From: Chalara sp. BL73
Lineage: Eukaryota; Ascomycota; Leotiomycetes; Helotiales
Direction: 5' to 3'
Assembly (NCBI GenBank): GCA_918026815.1
Contig: CAKJVC010000049.1
Coordinates: 434,001-498,000 of the forward strand
Length of the DNA: 64,000 nucleotides
Position 1 is the first letter of the stretch. Every line of letters starts with the position of its first letter. Positions 12,002-22,652 of the stretch are shown here, piece by piece. Made by a program: the position numbers and the translations under genes. The notes under the pieces were generated by a model. The model was not told the DNA's origin. It saw only the letters and a list, made by a program, of their open reading frames with translations, and searched no databases.

Positions 12002-12598
12002 TCACCCCCAAACCAGTCGTCCCTCCAAACTCGCATCTTCCATCCTCCACCTCTCCACGATCCGCTTCCTTGCCACCCTCACACCGCCAGTTGCCACCAA
12101 GAATCTCACGAGCCCGTGCTCCAGGCCGACCCATTCACGCAGCAGGTGACGGAGACGGAACCCCCGGTCCGCAGAACGGGTGGTGGCTCAGAACCCGGCC
12201 GTGTTGGGGTCTAGTCCGGGGTGGAGCGTTTGATATTCGTCATACAACAAGGGACAGGTGAGGCCGAGGCAGGTGGCGTATGCTGGGGAATCCGCAGACA
12301 GAAGGCGGGGGACGTGGAGATGGAGTTCGGTTGGTATGGGGAGTACCGTTATGGGGGCTGTCGGTTGCGTGGTGGCCAGAGATGCCATCGTGTGGCTTTG
12401 ACTGTTATTTGGAGGTGACGAGATGGTGAGTTGAGGGGGATCATTCAAGCTGTTCCCGCCTGCATCTTGACGCATGCCTGGGGAAGCCAAACTGGTAGAA
12501 TCTGAGCGTTCGGTGGTTATGCCTTTGCCTCCTGGTGTCATTTTGAGAGTTTCTAAGTTGAGTATTTGGACTTTGGATTGTTTATCATTTGTTGGCAT
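12002..12598 (-). pseudogene. Small F-box-like protein with an internal stop
   Basis: The minus-strand frame from the ATG at 12598 runs to a TGA at 12190-12188. It gives 136 aa: a low-complexity, Ser/Pro-rich head, then ITVLPIPTELHLHVPRLL and YATCLGLTCPLLYDEYQTLHPG. That core resembles the short F-box-like hypothetical proteins abundant in Leotiomycetes (LPxELHLxI...TCLGLT...LY). Reading through the TGA in the same frame gives GFRLRHLLREWVGLEHGLV and then about 40 more residues to a TGA at 12004-12002. This looks like the family's usual C-terminal LL-x-W-hydrophobic segment. It is therefore probably a nonsense-truncated copy. A genuine shorter protein is the alternative. Confidence 0.5.
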
Positions 12599-13597
12599 GT
12601 TGAGGATAAATGCCCGGAGAGACTGGACATTAACATATTAAGATTTAGTCATTTTTATACTCTTCTTTGTTTAGCAGATGGCAATCTGACTCTGCCTTGG
12701 TTCTCCTTCAACGCTCTTTATGCTTCCAGAGGTGACTTTCTAGAATTACATGTTTTGATCAAGTCCTAGGTAGATATTTTTAATAAGATACTATACTAAT
12801 CGTTGACCTTACTCTAAGAAGTACAGAACTCCGGAGCGTTCATGATCTCAATATCTGGATGAGAGAAGCTTTGTACATCAGAGATACAAAGGTCCTAATC
12901 CTAACTTATAGAACGCACTCGTTGCTTGGAGCCTTGGCCTCAAGCATGCACTACAAAACGTGCATGTTCTAGAGCCTAGCCTTACCAGCACCTTTCGCAC
13001 AGATATCATAACATAATGCAAGCAGGCAGAACAATATTCTATGTTCCGAAGTGTGTAAATATTTAAACCGCAGTCTTCTACAGCATAGTTGAAGCGTTAA
13101 AGAATTGCATATTGGGGGTTGAGTACAGGCTCGGCTAAAATAGGGGTAGTGGGGCTGATGAATGTTGGACCAACTGGTCATTCCTATCAGATGAATATGC
13201 GACGACAACATCAGCTACTTCGTGGATACTGAGCTATGGATATTGAAGAAGTGCCTTGTGAATGAATCGGTACCTCTTCAGGTATACATGATGATGAGTG
13301 TGGCGGGGTAAAAGGGAAATCGAGTGAGCCTTTCCTTCAGCGATAATGAAAGTATATTTTTCTTTAAATTTCGATTATCTACACAGTAGATAGACGATTG
13401 TTAAGCAATACAGTTCTTCGCTAGGTGATAAAATTGTAGTCGGATATCTGCTCTTAGTTCCATCTAGATATAACACCTACTCAGGGTAAATCTTTAAAGT
13501 GCAAGAACTATTACGCCTCACAAATGCCCAACAGAGTTGCAACAATACCAGCCCGACTCCTACCTTCACTGTAATGCGTCATCTATATTCTGCGAAG
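12599..13597. other. Intergenic region, 1.0 kb
   Basis: No supported gene, repeat or RNA. AT-rich and full of stops. It lies between the 5' end of the F-box-like relic and the 3' end of the DHA2 transporter. Confidence 0.55.
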
Positions 13598-15852
13598 CTA
13601 ATTGGCAACTTCCGTTTCCTGCTTCTCAATTCCCGTCCTTGTCTCGACATGTGTTTTACTAAGAACCTTAGCATCAATCATTGCTCCACAGATGACTGTA
13701 GCGCCAGCCAAAGCTGCGCAGATAATCCAGATGCCATTAAGGCTTTTCGAAAATGCCCTTTGTATAGCCATGCGTTGGTCCAGATCCACGATATCCTTGA
13801 TGACTTCGACATGCGCAGCAGCATTGTCAGTTAGAATCTCCGTCAAGTTCTTGCCCAGGCCCGCATTTCTAAAATCGGAAGTATGCGTCTCCATACTCTG
13901 CTGGAAAACGACCCCTCCGACCACTACACTGAGGCAGGTTGCGAGGTTCTTGGCAAACTGCATTGTACTTGTCGCTGTCGCTGTATCTTCCTGCCGGACA
14001 TTGGCCTGTAATGCGAGGAGGGGAGGCGTAAAGAGCGTACCCGTGCCTATTCCTGCAATAATCTGGAAGGCGACGATCCGGGTTAAGGACGAAGTCGCAG
14101 TGAATGTGGTAAATAGTGCATCCCCAATGAGTAGGATGACTGTGCCGACGTGGATCAGTGGAAGATAAAGCCCTGTTCGGTGAGTAAAGATTCCGCACGC
14201 AAGACCAGTTAGTGATTCGGTGATTACGATAGGCATCAAGTAGGTCCCTGACTTGAGAGGACTAGCTAGAAGGGCGGATTGGAAGTAAAGAGGGAGATAG
14301 TATTCAGTTGCCAGCCAAATCTACGGGTTGTCAATACTTGCAAGAGGGCTTGATCACGAAGCAGGCCCTAGCGAAGAGGCTAGAAAGTATGGCACCTACA
14401 TAATCATGGAAGAATGCCAGGAGCAAGCACGCAACATTTGACTTCGACCGAAAAATAGTCAAAGGTATGAGTGGATACTTTGCAAGGCGCTTCTCGCTCC
14501 AGAAGAAGAATATCCCCATACATCCGCCTGCAATGATGAGCCCGATCACTGTGGGACTCTTCCAGGGAAAAGAGACCCCTCCAAAATCAAGGCCTAACAA
14601 AAGCATGATCATGAGACCAAGGATGGAAACGCTTCCAAACCAGTCAATGGCCTTCATTCCTGTTTTTATGGGTGTGCGTGGATTATGCACGTCAAGGAAG
14701 AAGAGCAGTAGGATGAATGCTACGCCGGTGATGGGCAGGTTTATCCAGAAGATGAAGCGCCATGTGAGATATTGTGTGAATGCTCCTCCAAGGACCGCTG
14801 TGTGCCACCGGGGGTTAGCAATTGCCTATCAAGGTCGACCTTGAGAGCTGCCACATGTTTTTTATTCTACCTAGCAAACCATCTTTCAAGCTTGAGATTT
14901 TCGCGACGTCTTCAGAGCAAAATGGATATCACTTACGGCCAACTGCTCCAGCAACAGTCCAGATGATAGACACGGAACCGAGATAAAAGCTCCTCTCTCT
15001 GTATCATGTTAGCTTAGAAAAGGCTATAATATAGAATTCATTCTACCTTAAACTAAACAGATCAGACATGGTAATGGCAACCAGCGTGTAGAGCCCCCCT
15101 CCCCCAGTTCCTTGAAATGCTCGTCCAATGATAAGCATCTTCATGTCCACGGATACGGCGCAAAGTATGGAGGCAAGGAAGTACCACGCAACCACGATGA
15201 GAATGATCGGCTTGCGCCCCCAAATATCTGAGAGCTTCACCCATATTGGTCCGGCAGCTGCATTCGCCAGAAGATATGCTCCGCCACTTGAAGCGAAAAG
15301 GTTAATTGGATGTCAATCCTCTCAAAGATACGCGCAGAGACTTACATCCATGCATAACCTGACGCAGAATGCAACTGGGACGAGATGGTGGGAATGGCAG
15401 TCGCAACGATGGTCTGATTCAAGGCCGCGATAAAGGTGGTCGCCTATAGGACAGGAGCAAAGATTTGCATCAGCGGGTAGCGCATGAAGGAATGGAATCG
15501 TGGGATAGTGCATATGTATGTTTTTAAATTTTAGGCATGCCACGAGACACGGAAAAAACGTGGGAAGACGCACGAAGAGGGCGGTCATGACTGCCACGAC
15601 TCGGAGCCTTTTGCGTGGTGTTGCTCCAGCCTCGACATCATTTTGCGGCGCGGGTGTTATTTCAACAAGCTCCAGCTCCTGATCCTTTACAACAGCGGCT
15701 CGCGAAACAGATTGATTGACCATTCTATCTCTGGCAACATCAATATTGGTTCTGGAGCTTCCTTGCTCTGGAGCAGCTTCTTTGGCATCTTGATAGGTAG
15801 AATCTATAGCGCCGATTGGCCGAATGGAGTCAAGGCTTGCAGAAGGTTGCAT
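13598..15852 (-). CDS. MFS drug:H+ antiporter, DHA2 (14-TM) family
   Basis: Minus-strand exons are 15852-15574, 15443-15346, 15286-15047, 14998-14937, 14797-14400 and 14320-13598. All junctions are phase-consistent and total 599 aa. The ATG at 15852 is used because further upstream only a TTG is available. The N-terminus (about 90 aa) is polar and cytosolic. Family motifs follow: ALNQTIVATAIPTIS, LSDIWGRKPII (motif A), GRAFQGTGGGGLYTL, and [30 protein letters not shown] (motif C region). C-terminal helices end in a charged tail (THVETRTGIEKQE). Such proteins export toxic metabolites or fungicides at the plasma membrane. No biosynthetic gene lies beside it, so no dedicated metabolite can be inferred. 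Two introns (130 and 139 nt) are longer than the local norm of about 50. Confidence 0.88.
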
Positions 15853-18264
15853 GTTGTTCAGCTTTGCAGGATCAACAGCGTTCTCATAAAGATAATGATA
15901 CAAATCAAGGGCTACGAAATCAATTTCAGTATGCAAGAGTATACGGTGCAGTCACTAGGCTTATGGGCAGTGTTTGCATTATATTCCTCTAATTATTGGA
16001 CGTTGGAGCAAAGGAACTGATGTACTTGAGGACAGGGCGTTGAGTGTCAAAATGCATCTGACAGGAAAAAAAACAAAAACCAACTCCAAAAAAAACCAAC
16101 AGCCTACACCGAACAATAAAGCTTGCTGACTAACAAAGGTGGGATAAAACACTTGATTATATTTATTGCCAAGATTATTGATCCCTCAAGTACCGACGAC
16201 AAGGGCTCTGGATCTGTCCATCTTTCAGATTCAAAGCTGTTTTTGAATCCAATATGTCACACGAATGTTAACCAAGCCCGCCGGCGCTCTGCTGCGTCAA
16301 AGCAACCCTCTGGCGATATCGGCATAGATTTATAGACTGGTTATTCAGCTTTTGGGTATGGTTTGCGAAAAAAGAAATGGAGAAGAGGCGGACAGAGCAC
16401 ATTTGTTTGATCGCCTTCGTCCTTCTTGGACTGTGCCTCATACCCCTGGCACATTATCTACTGTATCACCACATATCCTATCTGAGATCTTGCCATGTGG
16501 CATTGGCATTGCGGGCCGGGGCCAAAGGCTCCTTTGCCAGCCTGTCGATATTTCGGATGGCAAGGGGTTGCTCTCGGCATCGCTCCGCCGTATGTTTCCA
16601 GATTCGAAACAAAAAGCCAAAAAAAAAAAAAGCAAAAGCAAAACTTCGTCCGAGGTTGAGGTCGGACGAACAGCGGCGCTGGTGGATGTGGTGGCTTGGT
16701 GTGTAAGTTTTTCGTGATGGCAAATTGAGCCTTTTCCATTTTTCGATAAAGCGCGCGGCTGAGCGGTTATATCCTTCAACAAACAGAAGACCAGACACAG
16801 CGTATTTCGTATACGGACGGGTAAATTATAACAGGGGTTGTGTCTTCAATATAATCTATCGGCTATCTGTCTGCGAGTTGGTCTCTTGCACGACCTATGA
16901 TTTGAGTTCGTACTTTTACAGAAACAAGCGACTTTCGTGTATGCGTATGCAGTCATCATTACATCTCATCTCTTAGCGTCAAATATCGGGCCCCGAGTGC
17001 CGTCAAAAAAACCCACTCATATATATCTCAAAGTTTTACCAATATCCATATCCTGATGCCAAGTGGTCTGGTGCTTGATTGTGAGGCTCGTCATCGGTCC
17101 TGGCTTTGGGGGATATGTACATAGCGTGTAGCTGTTGCCTTGACACTTTTCTGTTGCAGCACCATAACATGTACCGTCCCGGGTCACACGTTTCATCTGG
17201 CGAGCAATGTCACTCTCCAGCCTCATGAGAGGTCGAGACTGGAACTGCTATCATGAGGGTAGCTTATGACGCTATTCCACGAATCACGGCAGATCCGAAA
17301 CCCCTCCCCGGTAGTGTATCGATGGGCGCCGGTATATTTTTCGTTAGCCGCCTGGAAAACGTGGGATCATCGATTAGTTTCTCTTTACGGTTATTTTAAA
17401 CGAACGTTCTGAAGCTTAAGTCTAAATCCTTGGTAACAAGGCTGGGGTGCATCTCCGGGGACTTGGACATGCCTTTGTAAGTCTGTACAGCACCATAGTA
17501 TATATGGTTGCTGAAGCCGGTCAATGCTAAGTAAGGATTTACCACTGCAATATATAGATTTTGGGGTTAAATCCTTTTGTCTAGAGATGCCTTAGGTTAG
17601 ATAGTAGCGGGAGGGAGGCATGCTGCTCACCAGCCAAGCAACTAAAATTTGGGGCTTTTCGCATGTGCAAGTGAGTGACTTGGAAAGCGGCTCGGGATCA
17701 AACTCTGCTTACCCAAGTAGGTAAGTCTTTCGGCAACGTCAGCAGCTTGCTTTTTCGCATTTACCCAGGTTCCGGTACCACATCACAACGTGCCAATCTA
17801 CCAAAAATGTCGATGTCTAACAGGGATGCCGCCTATTCTTAGAATTCTGTGCGATGTACAGGTTGCGGGAAACTCCCCCTTGCCCATGCTCTGTGCCGGG
17901 CATAGTCGTACAAACGCCAATAAGATCAATGACTATGTCGAGGCTAGTAGAAATGCTACCGCTTATTGGAACAAGCCGGTACAGCAAGTACTTCCTGCAC
18001 TGTACAGTTACGGTAATGAATACTGGGAGAGAAGGGGTCCTGGTCCCAATCCCAAGAAATGGTGGCCTTTGGTGACGAACATCCTGGGGAGAAGGAACTA
18101 ATAAACCTTGACGGTGGGACCATCCACCGACTAGACCCAGTTGGTCAACTGAATGATCTGATTTGCTGGCTCGGCTCTGAGAATTGGAAATTTGCTCTAT
18201 TAGGGTCGGGACTGGACTGGACCACACTGGACCTGGCTGGACTTTGACCGCACAGTATTTTGTC

Positions 18265-18294
18265 CTGTGCTGTACATAAACTGGTACAGTACAG
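18265..18294. repeat. Imperfect inverted repeat (hairpin-capable)
   Basis: Arms CTGTGCTGTAC and GTACAGTACAG are separated by an 8-nt loop, with one G-T mismatch in an 11-bp stem. Function unknown. Confidence 0.6.
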
Positions 18295-20360
18295 TCCGGT
18301 ACCGTAGCACGCCAAATCACAAGGGTTACTAATGAGCTGGTCTAATTTGAGTTGGAAATACTGTACTTGGCATCCTCCCGTAGCCTTTTGAAGAGGAAGG
18401 AGTTAAAGCAAAAGCACCCATCGGCAGTACGACGACGGTATTCCGCGAACTAATACGCGGGGAGCTGCTGTCTGTGGAGACTCGATGAATCTTTACGAGC
18501 TACTTGGTGTTGAGTGAGCTGGCGAAGGAGGCACCCGTATTTCTTCATCGTGAGCATCAACACCTCCCCCTCTTCTACTCACCACCGCAGCCGGCACCGA
18601 CTGATCAATGACGGAGCACCCTCTTCAAAATCTGGTAAAGATGAAGCGCGGGATCCTTCAGCGAACTGGCGAAGTGCTAACACGCGAGGCGCATCACGGT
18701 ACTTGGACAACAACCGGTAGATTCGGCACACCCTCCCGACATGAGATTACCTGGTCTCCATCACACCCTTGATAGCCATCAGATTGCTCCAAGCGTTTCT
18801 CCATATTATTTCGCACTCGCGATCCTTGCTCCTCATGGCCGGATCCCATGCGCTTGGCGACTGTTCCTGCAGCGTCGGGGCACAGTCGTGAATCCAGAAG
18901 AATAGAGAAGGATTACTATCCCAGCTCCAAAAGTACTCTAAGTCGTGCTAGGCTGACAACAATTGATGCCACCCTGGCTCGGTATAACTTTACAATATAT
19001 GCTCGTGCAAATACGGCACATGGGGATCTGACAGGGAGGTGAGACATGAATATACCTTTAGTGTTTTGTTTCCGTGACTGCCGCGCCTAACGGATATTTC
19101 AAATGCTGTTTTATGGGCACTGCTATTCGGTACATGCCACCTCAATATCGCTAGTGAGGGCACTGCCTGTGCTTGTTGGCTGGACCAAACTAAAAAAATG
19201 CAGCGTTTCCTAGTTAGGTCGCTGTTGCGAGGCGGAACCTTAAAATCTTACTTACCTAAGACTACCAAATCTTTGGATCTGAGTTCCACCATGTGAGATG
19301 CGATTTAAGCATATGCATCTCAACCCAGAGATGTGCGCACAAAGGAGATGCCATCATTACTGTGCTGGTAAGAATACCACAATTTTTCCACGCGACATCA
19401 CGCACTGCATGGCAGACGACATCGGCTGTGCAGCAACGTTCTGCAGGATGTGCACGCCGGGAAGCTCGGCTCAGTACATAAAAGTATGCCCGAGTCTCAT
19501 CATAAGTTCAGCAGCCGTTTCTCACTCCTTTGTGTGAAGCTTTCCTAAACCAATTCACAAGTCAGGCGCTTTATGCTTCTCAGCTGCTTGGATCAATAAA
19601 TGTCCTGTCTGGTCTCGCGTCAAGGCCCATACCCATACCCATATGATAAACTGTGACACCACTTGTGGCTGCGGTGTCCATATACAGGAGAACCGCGCCG
19701 CCCATAAGGCACACCGTGTTGGTCTTGGTAGTGATCACAACAAGCAAATACAATTGAAATCGCAGCAGCTCACCCCACGGGCGGGTAGAGCCTACAGCAG
19801 ATGAGATCAGACAAGACGCAACGCATGTAACAAGCGTCGCACCATCTCACATTTGCCAAAGATGGCATGTCCCCATTAAACCTTCTCCAGTGTATTTTGC
19901 GCCTGTGGATGCCAAGAGCAATCAGGATCTGTCGCTTTTGCAGATCCGGGAACTAAAAGCCACTCCTGTATGGCTTGTCAAATTCACTGAAAAAGATAGG
20001 ATATATTTTCCTTGGGGAAGATGGTCTCCGAGGACAACCGGCCAAACAAGACCAAATATTTTAGCTCTATTGAACATGAGGCGAGTCTAGTTTTATGGCC
20101 GGATTATTCCCAGCAATAGCAGAAATCTACCCAACTCGCACTATTCAAAGAGGAATGCTTCCAGGCAAACATGGAGCGGCTCTAGGCGAGATCTTCCTAT
20201 GATGGGGATCCAACGAAATGTCATTACCAACCAAATGTAGACTGCCCCATCCCAGGACATGCCTCGCTCATCAGTTTTATAACTACCGATCACTCATCAC
20301 GCGCCAGTCATCTTATGAAACGCTCCCCGATATTGAATGTGTTATAGCTCTTCCTTCTCT

Positions 20361-20384
20361 TATTTTTTTTCTTTTTTTTTTCTC
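20361..20384 (+). repeat. T-rich homopolymer tract
   Basis: Two runs of T separated by a single C. A simple low-complexity tract in the long intergenic region. Confidence 0.85.
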
Positions 20385-20554
20385 GCAAGGTGTGCTTGGG
20401 CACTTTCACGTATCCAGATCCATGGGTGGCTTGATGATGATGAAGGGGGGGGGACCTTTTTTCTTCCCGAAACCTTGTCTTGAAGCCCGTTTCAGTGGCT
20501 GAGATGAAGACGATTGGTCCTTGCTGCCGCTAAAATGATGCGGCATCCCACACA

Positions 20555-20594
20555 TTACGAAGGTATACTGTACTACTATACATACCTTTCGTAA
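20555..20594. repeat. Imperfect inverted repeat
   Basis: TTACGAAGGTAT at the left pairs with ATACCTTTCGTAA at the right, with one extra T in the right arm and a loop of about 15 nt. It is an isolated element with no adjacent gene. Confidence 0.6.
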
Positions 20595-21134
20595 GAACTG
20601 GATGTCGGGAATCCAGCGCGGCTATGGTAAAATTTATCTAGGGATAGCGCTGGAAGGTCGAAGGGGTGTGGATTTCTGGGCGCACCAAGGCCCACGGTTC
20701 CCTATCCAGGTATCATATTTCCCAAGCGAAAGAGTTGCCCCCTTTTTCTGGTCGTCAAAGAGATCCATTTTCGTGCTCCACCTTGATTGCTCATGATTAC
20801 TGTATTGTATTCACGAGGCCATCACGGTGGGTGCTTGTTACTGGATCGAGTAGCTGAACGGCAGCCATCCCCGTCGTCGTGCTGCCGAAGTCACACTCAC
20901 GACGCCCAGCGGGCCACAAGCATTTGGGTGACTGACTGCGACGTTTGAAAGTGTGTGAAGGTGCCGTATTTACAAAGAAGCTTGGTCCACCGGCTGGCAC
21001 CACACAAACAATTACCAGTGGCCAAGAAAAAGCCCCAAAAGAGCTCTAAGAAAGTAAGTGTACTATGGAGAGGTTAGAGTGTTTAGTCTGTTATGTTAGA
21101 GGGGGCGGGGAGGGGCAAGGGAGCCATATGGGGA

Positions 21135-21173
21135 TCTCTCTCTCTCTCTCACTCACTCACTCTCACTCTCTCG
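21135..21173 (+). repeat. (TC)n/(TCAC)n microsatellite
   Basis: A dinucleotide TC run grading into ACTC units. A pyrimidine tract like this can lie in a promoter or leader, here about 1.5 kb upstream of the regulator ATG. Confidence 0.9.
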
Positions 21174-21530
21174 CCTGTTGCTCGTAAATGATAATAATAA
21201 CAATCAGACCGAGCGCCAACCTTGAAATTACCCCACAAGTTCAGAACGTCATGGGTGACACACCACCATCACCACCGGCCCCCTCCCCTGTCTTTGATCG
21301 AATCTGGGACCGGTCTGAGGCGGCGTAATCTTTCTCCATGGGCGGTTGTTTGGGTTAGAGCCATGGGGCACTCTTCCTCCCCCTCCATCTTACTACTTAC
21401 TTACCCTACCTGGACAGGGGGGGCGCCACTACTACGACTGTGTGGTACAGTACTACTTACTATTACCAGCAGCACCACCACCACTATTTACTGTATTGTG
21501 CAGTACTTTTACAGCCTCCGCCTTAAAAAA

Positions 21531-21560
21531 AATATATATATATAAAAAAATAAAAATAAT
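21531..21560 (+). repeat. A/T-only tract with (TA)n core
   Basis: An A run, a (TA)n stretch and a second A run in succession. Low complexity. Confidence 0.85.
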
Positions 21561-21889
21561 TTATAATCATAACTGGGCGTTTACTTGCTGGTGTGTTGCT
21601 GTTGTTTCCCCCTTCCGGGTATAGACCAGCTCTGAATTTTGCACGTCCCGCCCTCTCTTTACAGTAAGTACAATAGTCGGAGGCTGTCCGCTCGTATCCA
21701 CTCCCCGCTTCCTCACCACTCACTGATGGCATGTTTATTAATTTTATCAGCACAACATTTACTCACCTTACTATTCTGGTCCATTGTGGTGATGGCGGTT
21801 TATTTAAGTTTGCTGTTTGTAAAGTATAGGAAGCCGAAAAGTGAAAGGTAAAAAGAACCGCCTTCTACTTTTACAAAGTGGTTCTGGCC

Positions 21890-21916
21890 TTTTTTTAAAA
21901 AAAAAAAAAAAAAAAG
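21890..21916 (+). repeat. T7-A20 homopolymer junction
   Basis: Seven T residues are followed directly by about twenty A residues. Length polymorphism or sequencing miscounts are likely here. Confidence 0.85.
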
Positions 21917-22652
21917 TCTAATCAAAATGGATCGAGCCAATATTTTCCCATCCCAAAACACCCCCCTGTCCCGAGGACTACTGCAACCTCAACTACTTCA
22001 GTACTAGTATAGTAGTGTCCTTGACTACTGTAAAGTACAGTTACTTACCTACCTTGCCCTGTCCTTCCCCTTCCTGCATGAACCCAGCCCATTTGCCCAT
22101 CCCTGAAGCCCATCGTTGCAACGCTTGCAACATAAAGTAAAGTACAGCACAGGTCAAGTCAGGGAATTACCTACCAAACGTACCCGTTCTGCTAAATAAA
22201 ACGGGTCTGTCAAGTTGCCGTTTCCAGAAGGATGGATTTGGCCGAACTGATGGTTTCTGCGTGAGCCACACCTATCTTCTACCCGAACTGGCAGACTTAG
22301 ACTTCTTCGCGCTCTCTCGTTGGAAAAGCAACAGTCGATACCTATCAGACCTCGACTTTCCTTTTTAGCAACCCGCCTGCCGCTTGCGCCTACACGAAAT
22401 CCAATCACCCCCCCGCTGCCGCTAAGCAACTGGGCTGCTTCTCGGATCCGGGTTGACGGGACTTATTTGCGCCAGACTCCTGTGGAAAAAAGTTGCCCAT
22501 CTTCTGATAACAGTCGTTGCCTCGAGCGCGCTCACAAGGGACGGTGAAGGTTTGGGGAGTCGCAGTCAGACCAAGCATAAACAGCTGTGCCCCCGACGTA
22601 CTTCCCTTCCATCCTTCCTGAGAATACCGTATCACCTGAAGAAAAGAGTTGG

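Larger units (their letters stand above)
15853..22652. other. 6.8-kb intergenic region upstream of a large regulator gene
   Basis: No exon could be supported on either strand. Short ORFs up to 125 codons show no domain. The half nearer the regulator is rich in homopolymers and microsatellites and in GTACAG/CTGTAC palindromes. It contains two imperfect inverted repeats (18265-18294 and 20555-20594). It may include a long 5' leader and enhancer-type sites for the regulator at 22653, which is an inference from position and size only. Confidence 0.5.

Noticed and set aside
15853..15936. Upstream extension of the DHA2 exporter starting with TTG
   Set aside because: Nuclear genes rarely use TTG. 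The ATG at 15852 gives a normal N-terminus.
16352..18247. Several ORFs of 60-170 codons upstream of the regulator
   Set aside because: Overlapping on both strands, low-complexity or lacking any domain. None extends by splicing.
20555..20594. Inverted repeat as a transposon terminal repeat (MITE)
   Set aside because: No second copy, target-site duplication or internal element was seen, so it is listed only as an inverted repeat.
22587..22652. Extended N-terminus of the large regulator from a GTG codon
   Set aside because: An upstream in-frame stop is close and GTG initiation is unlikely. The ATG at 22653 is preferred.
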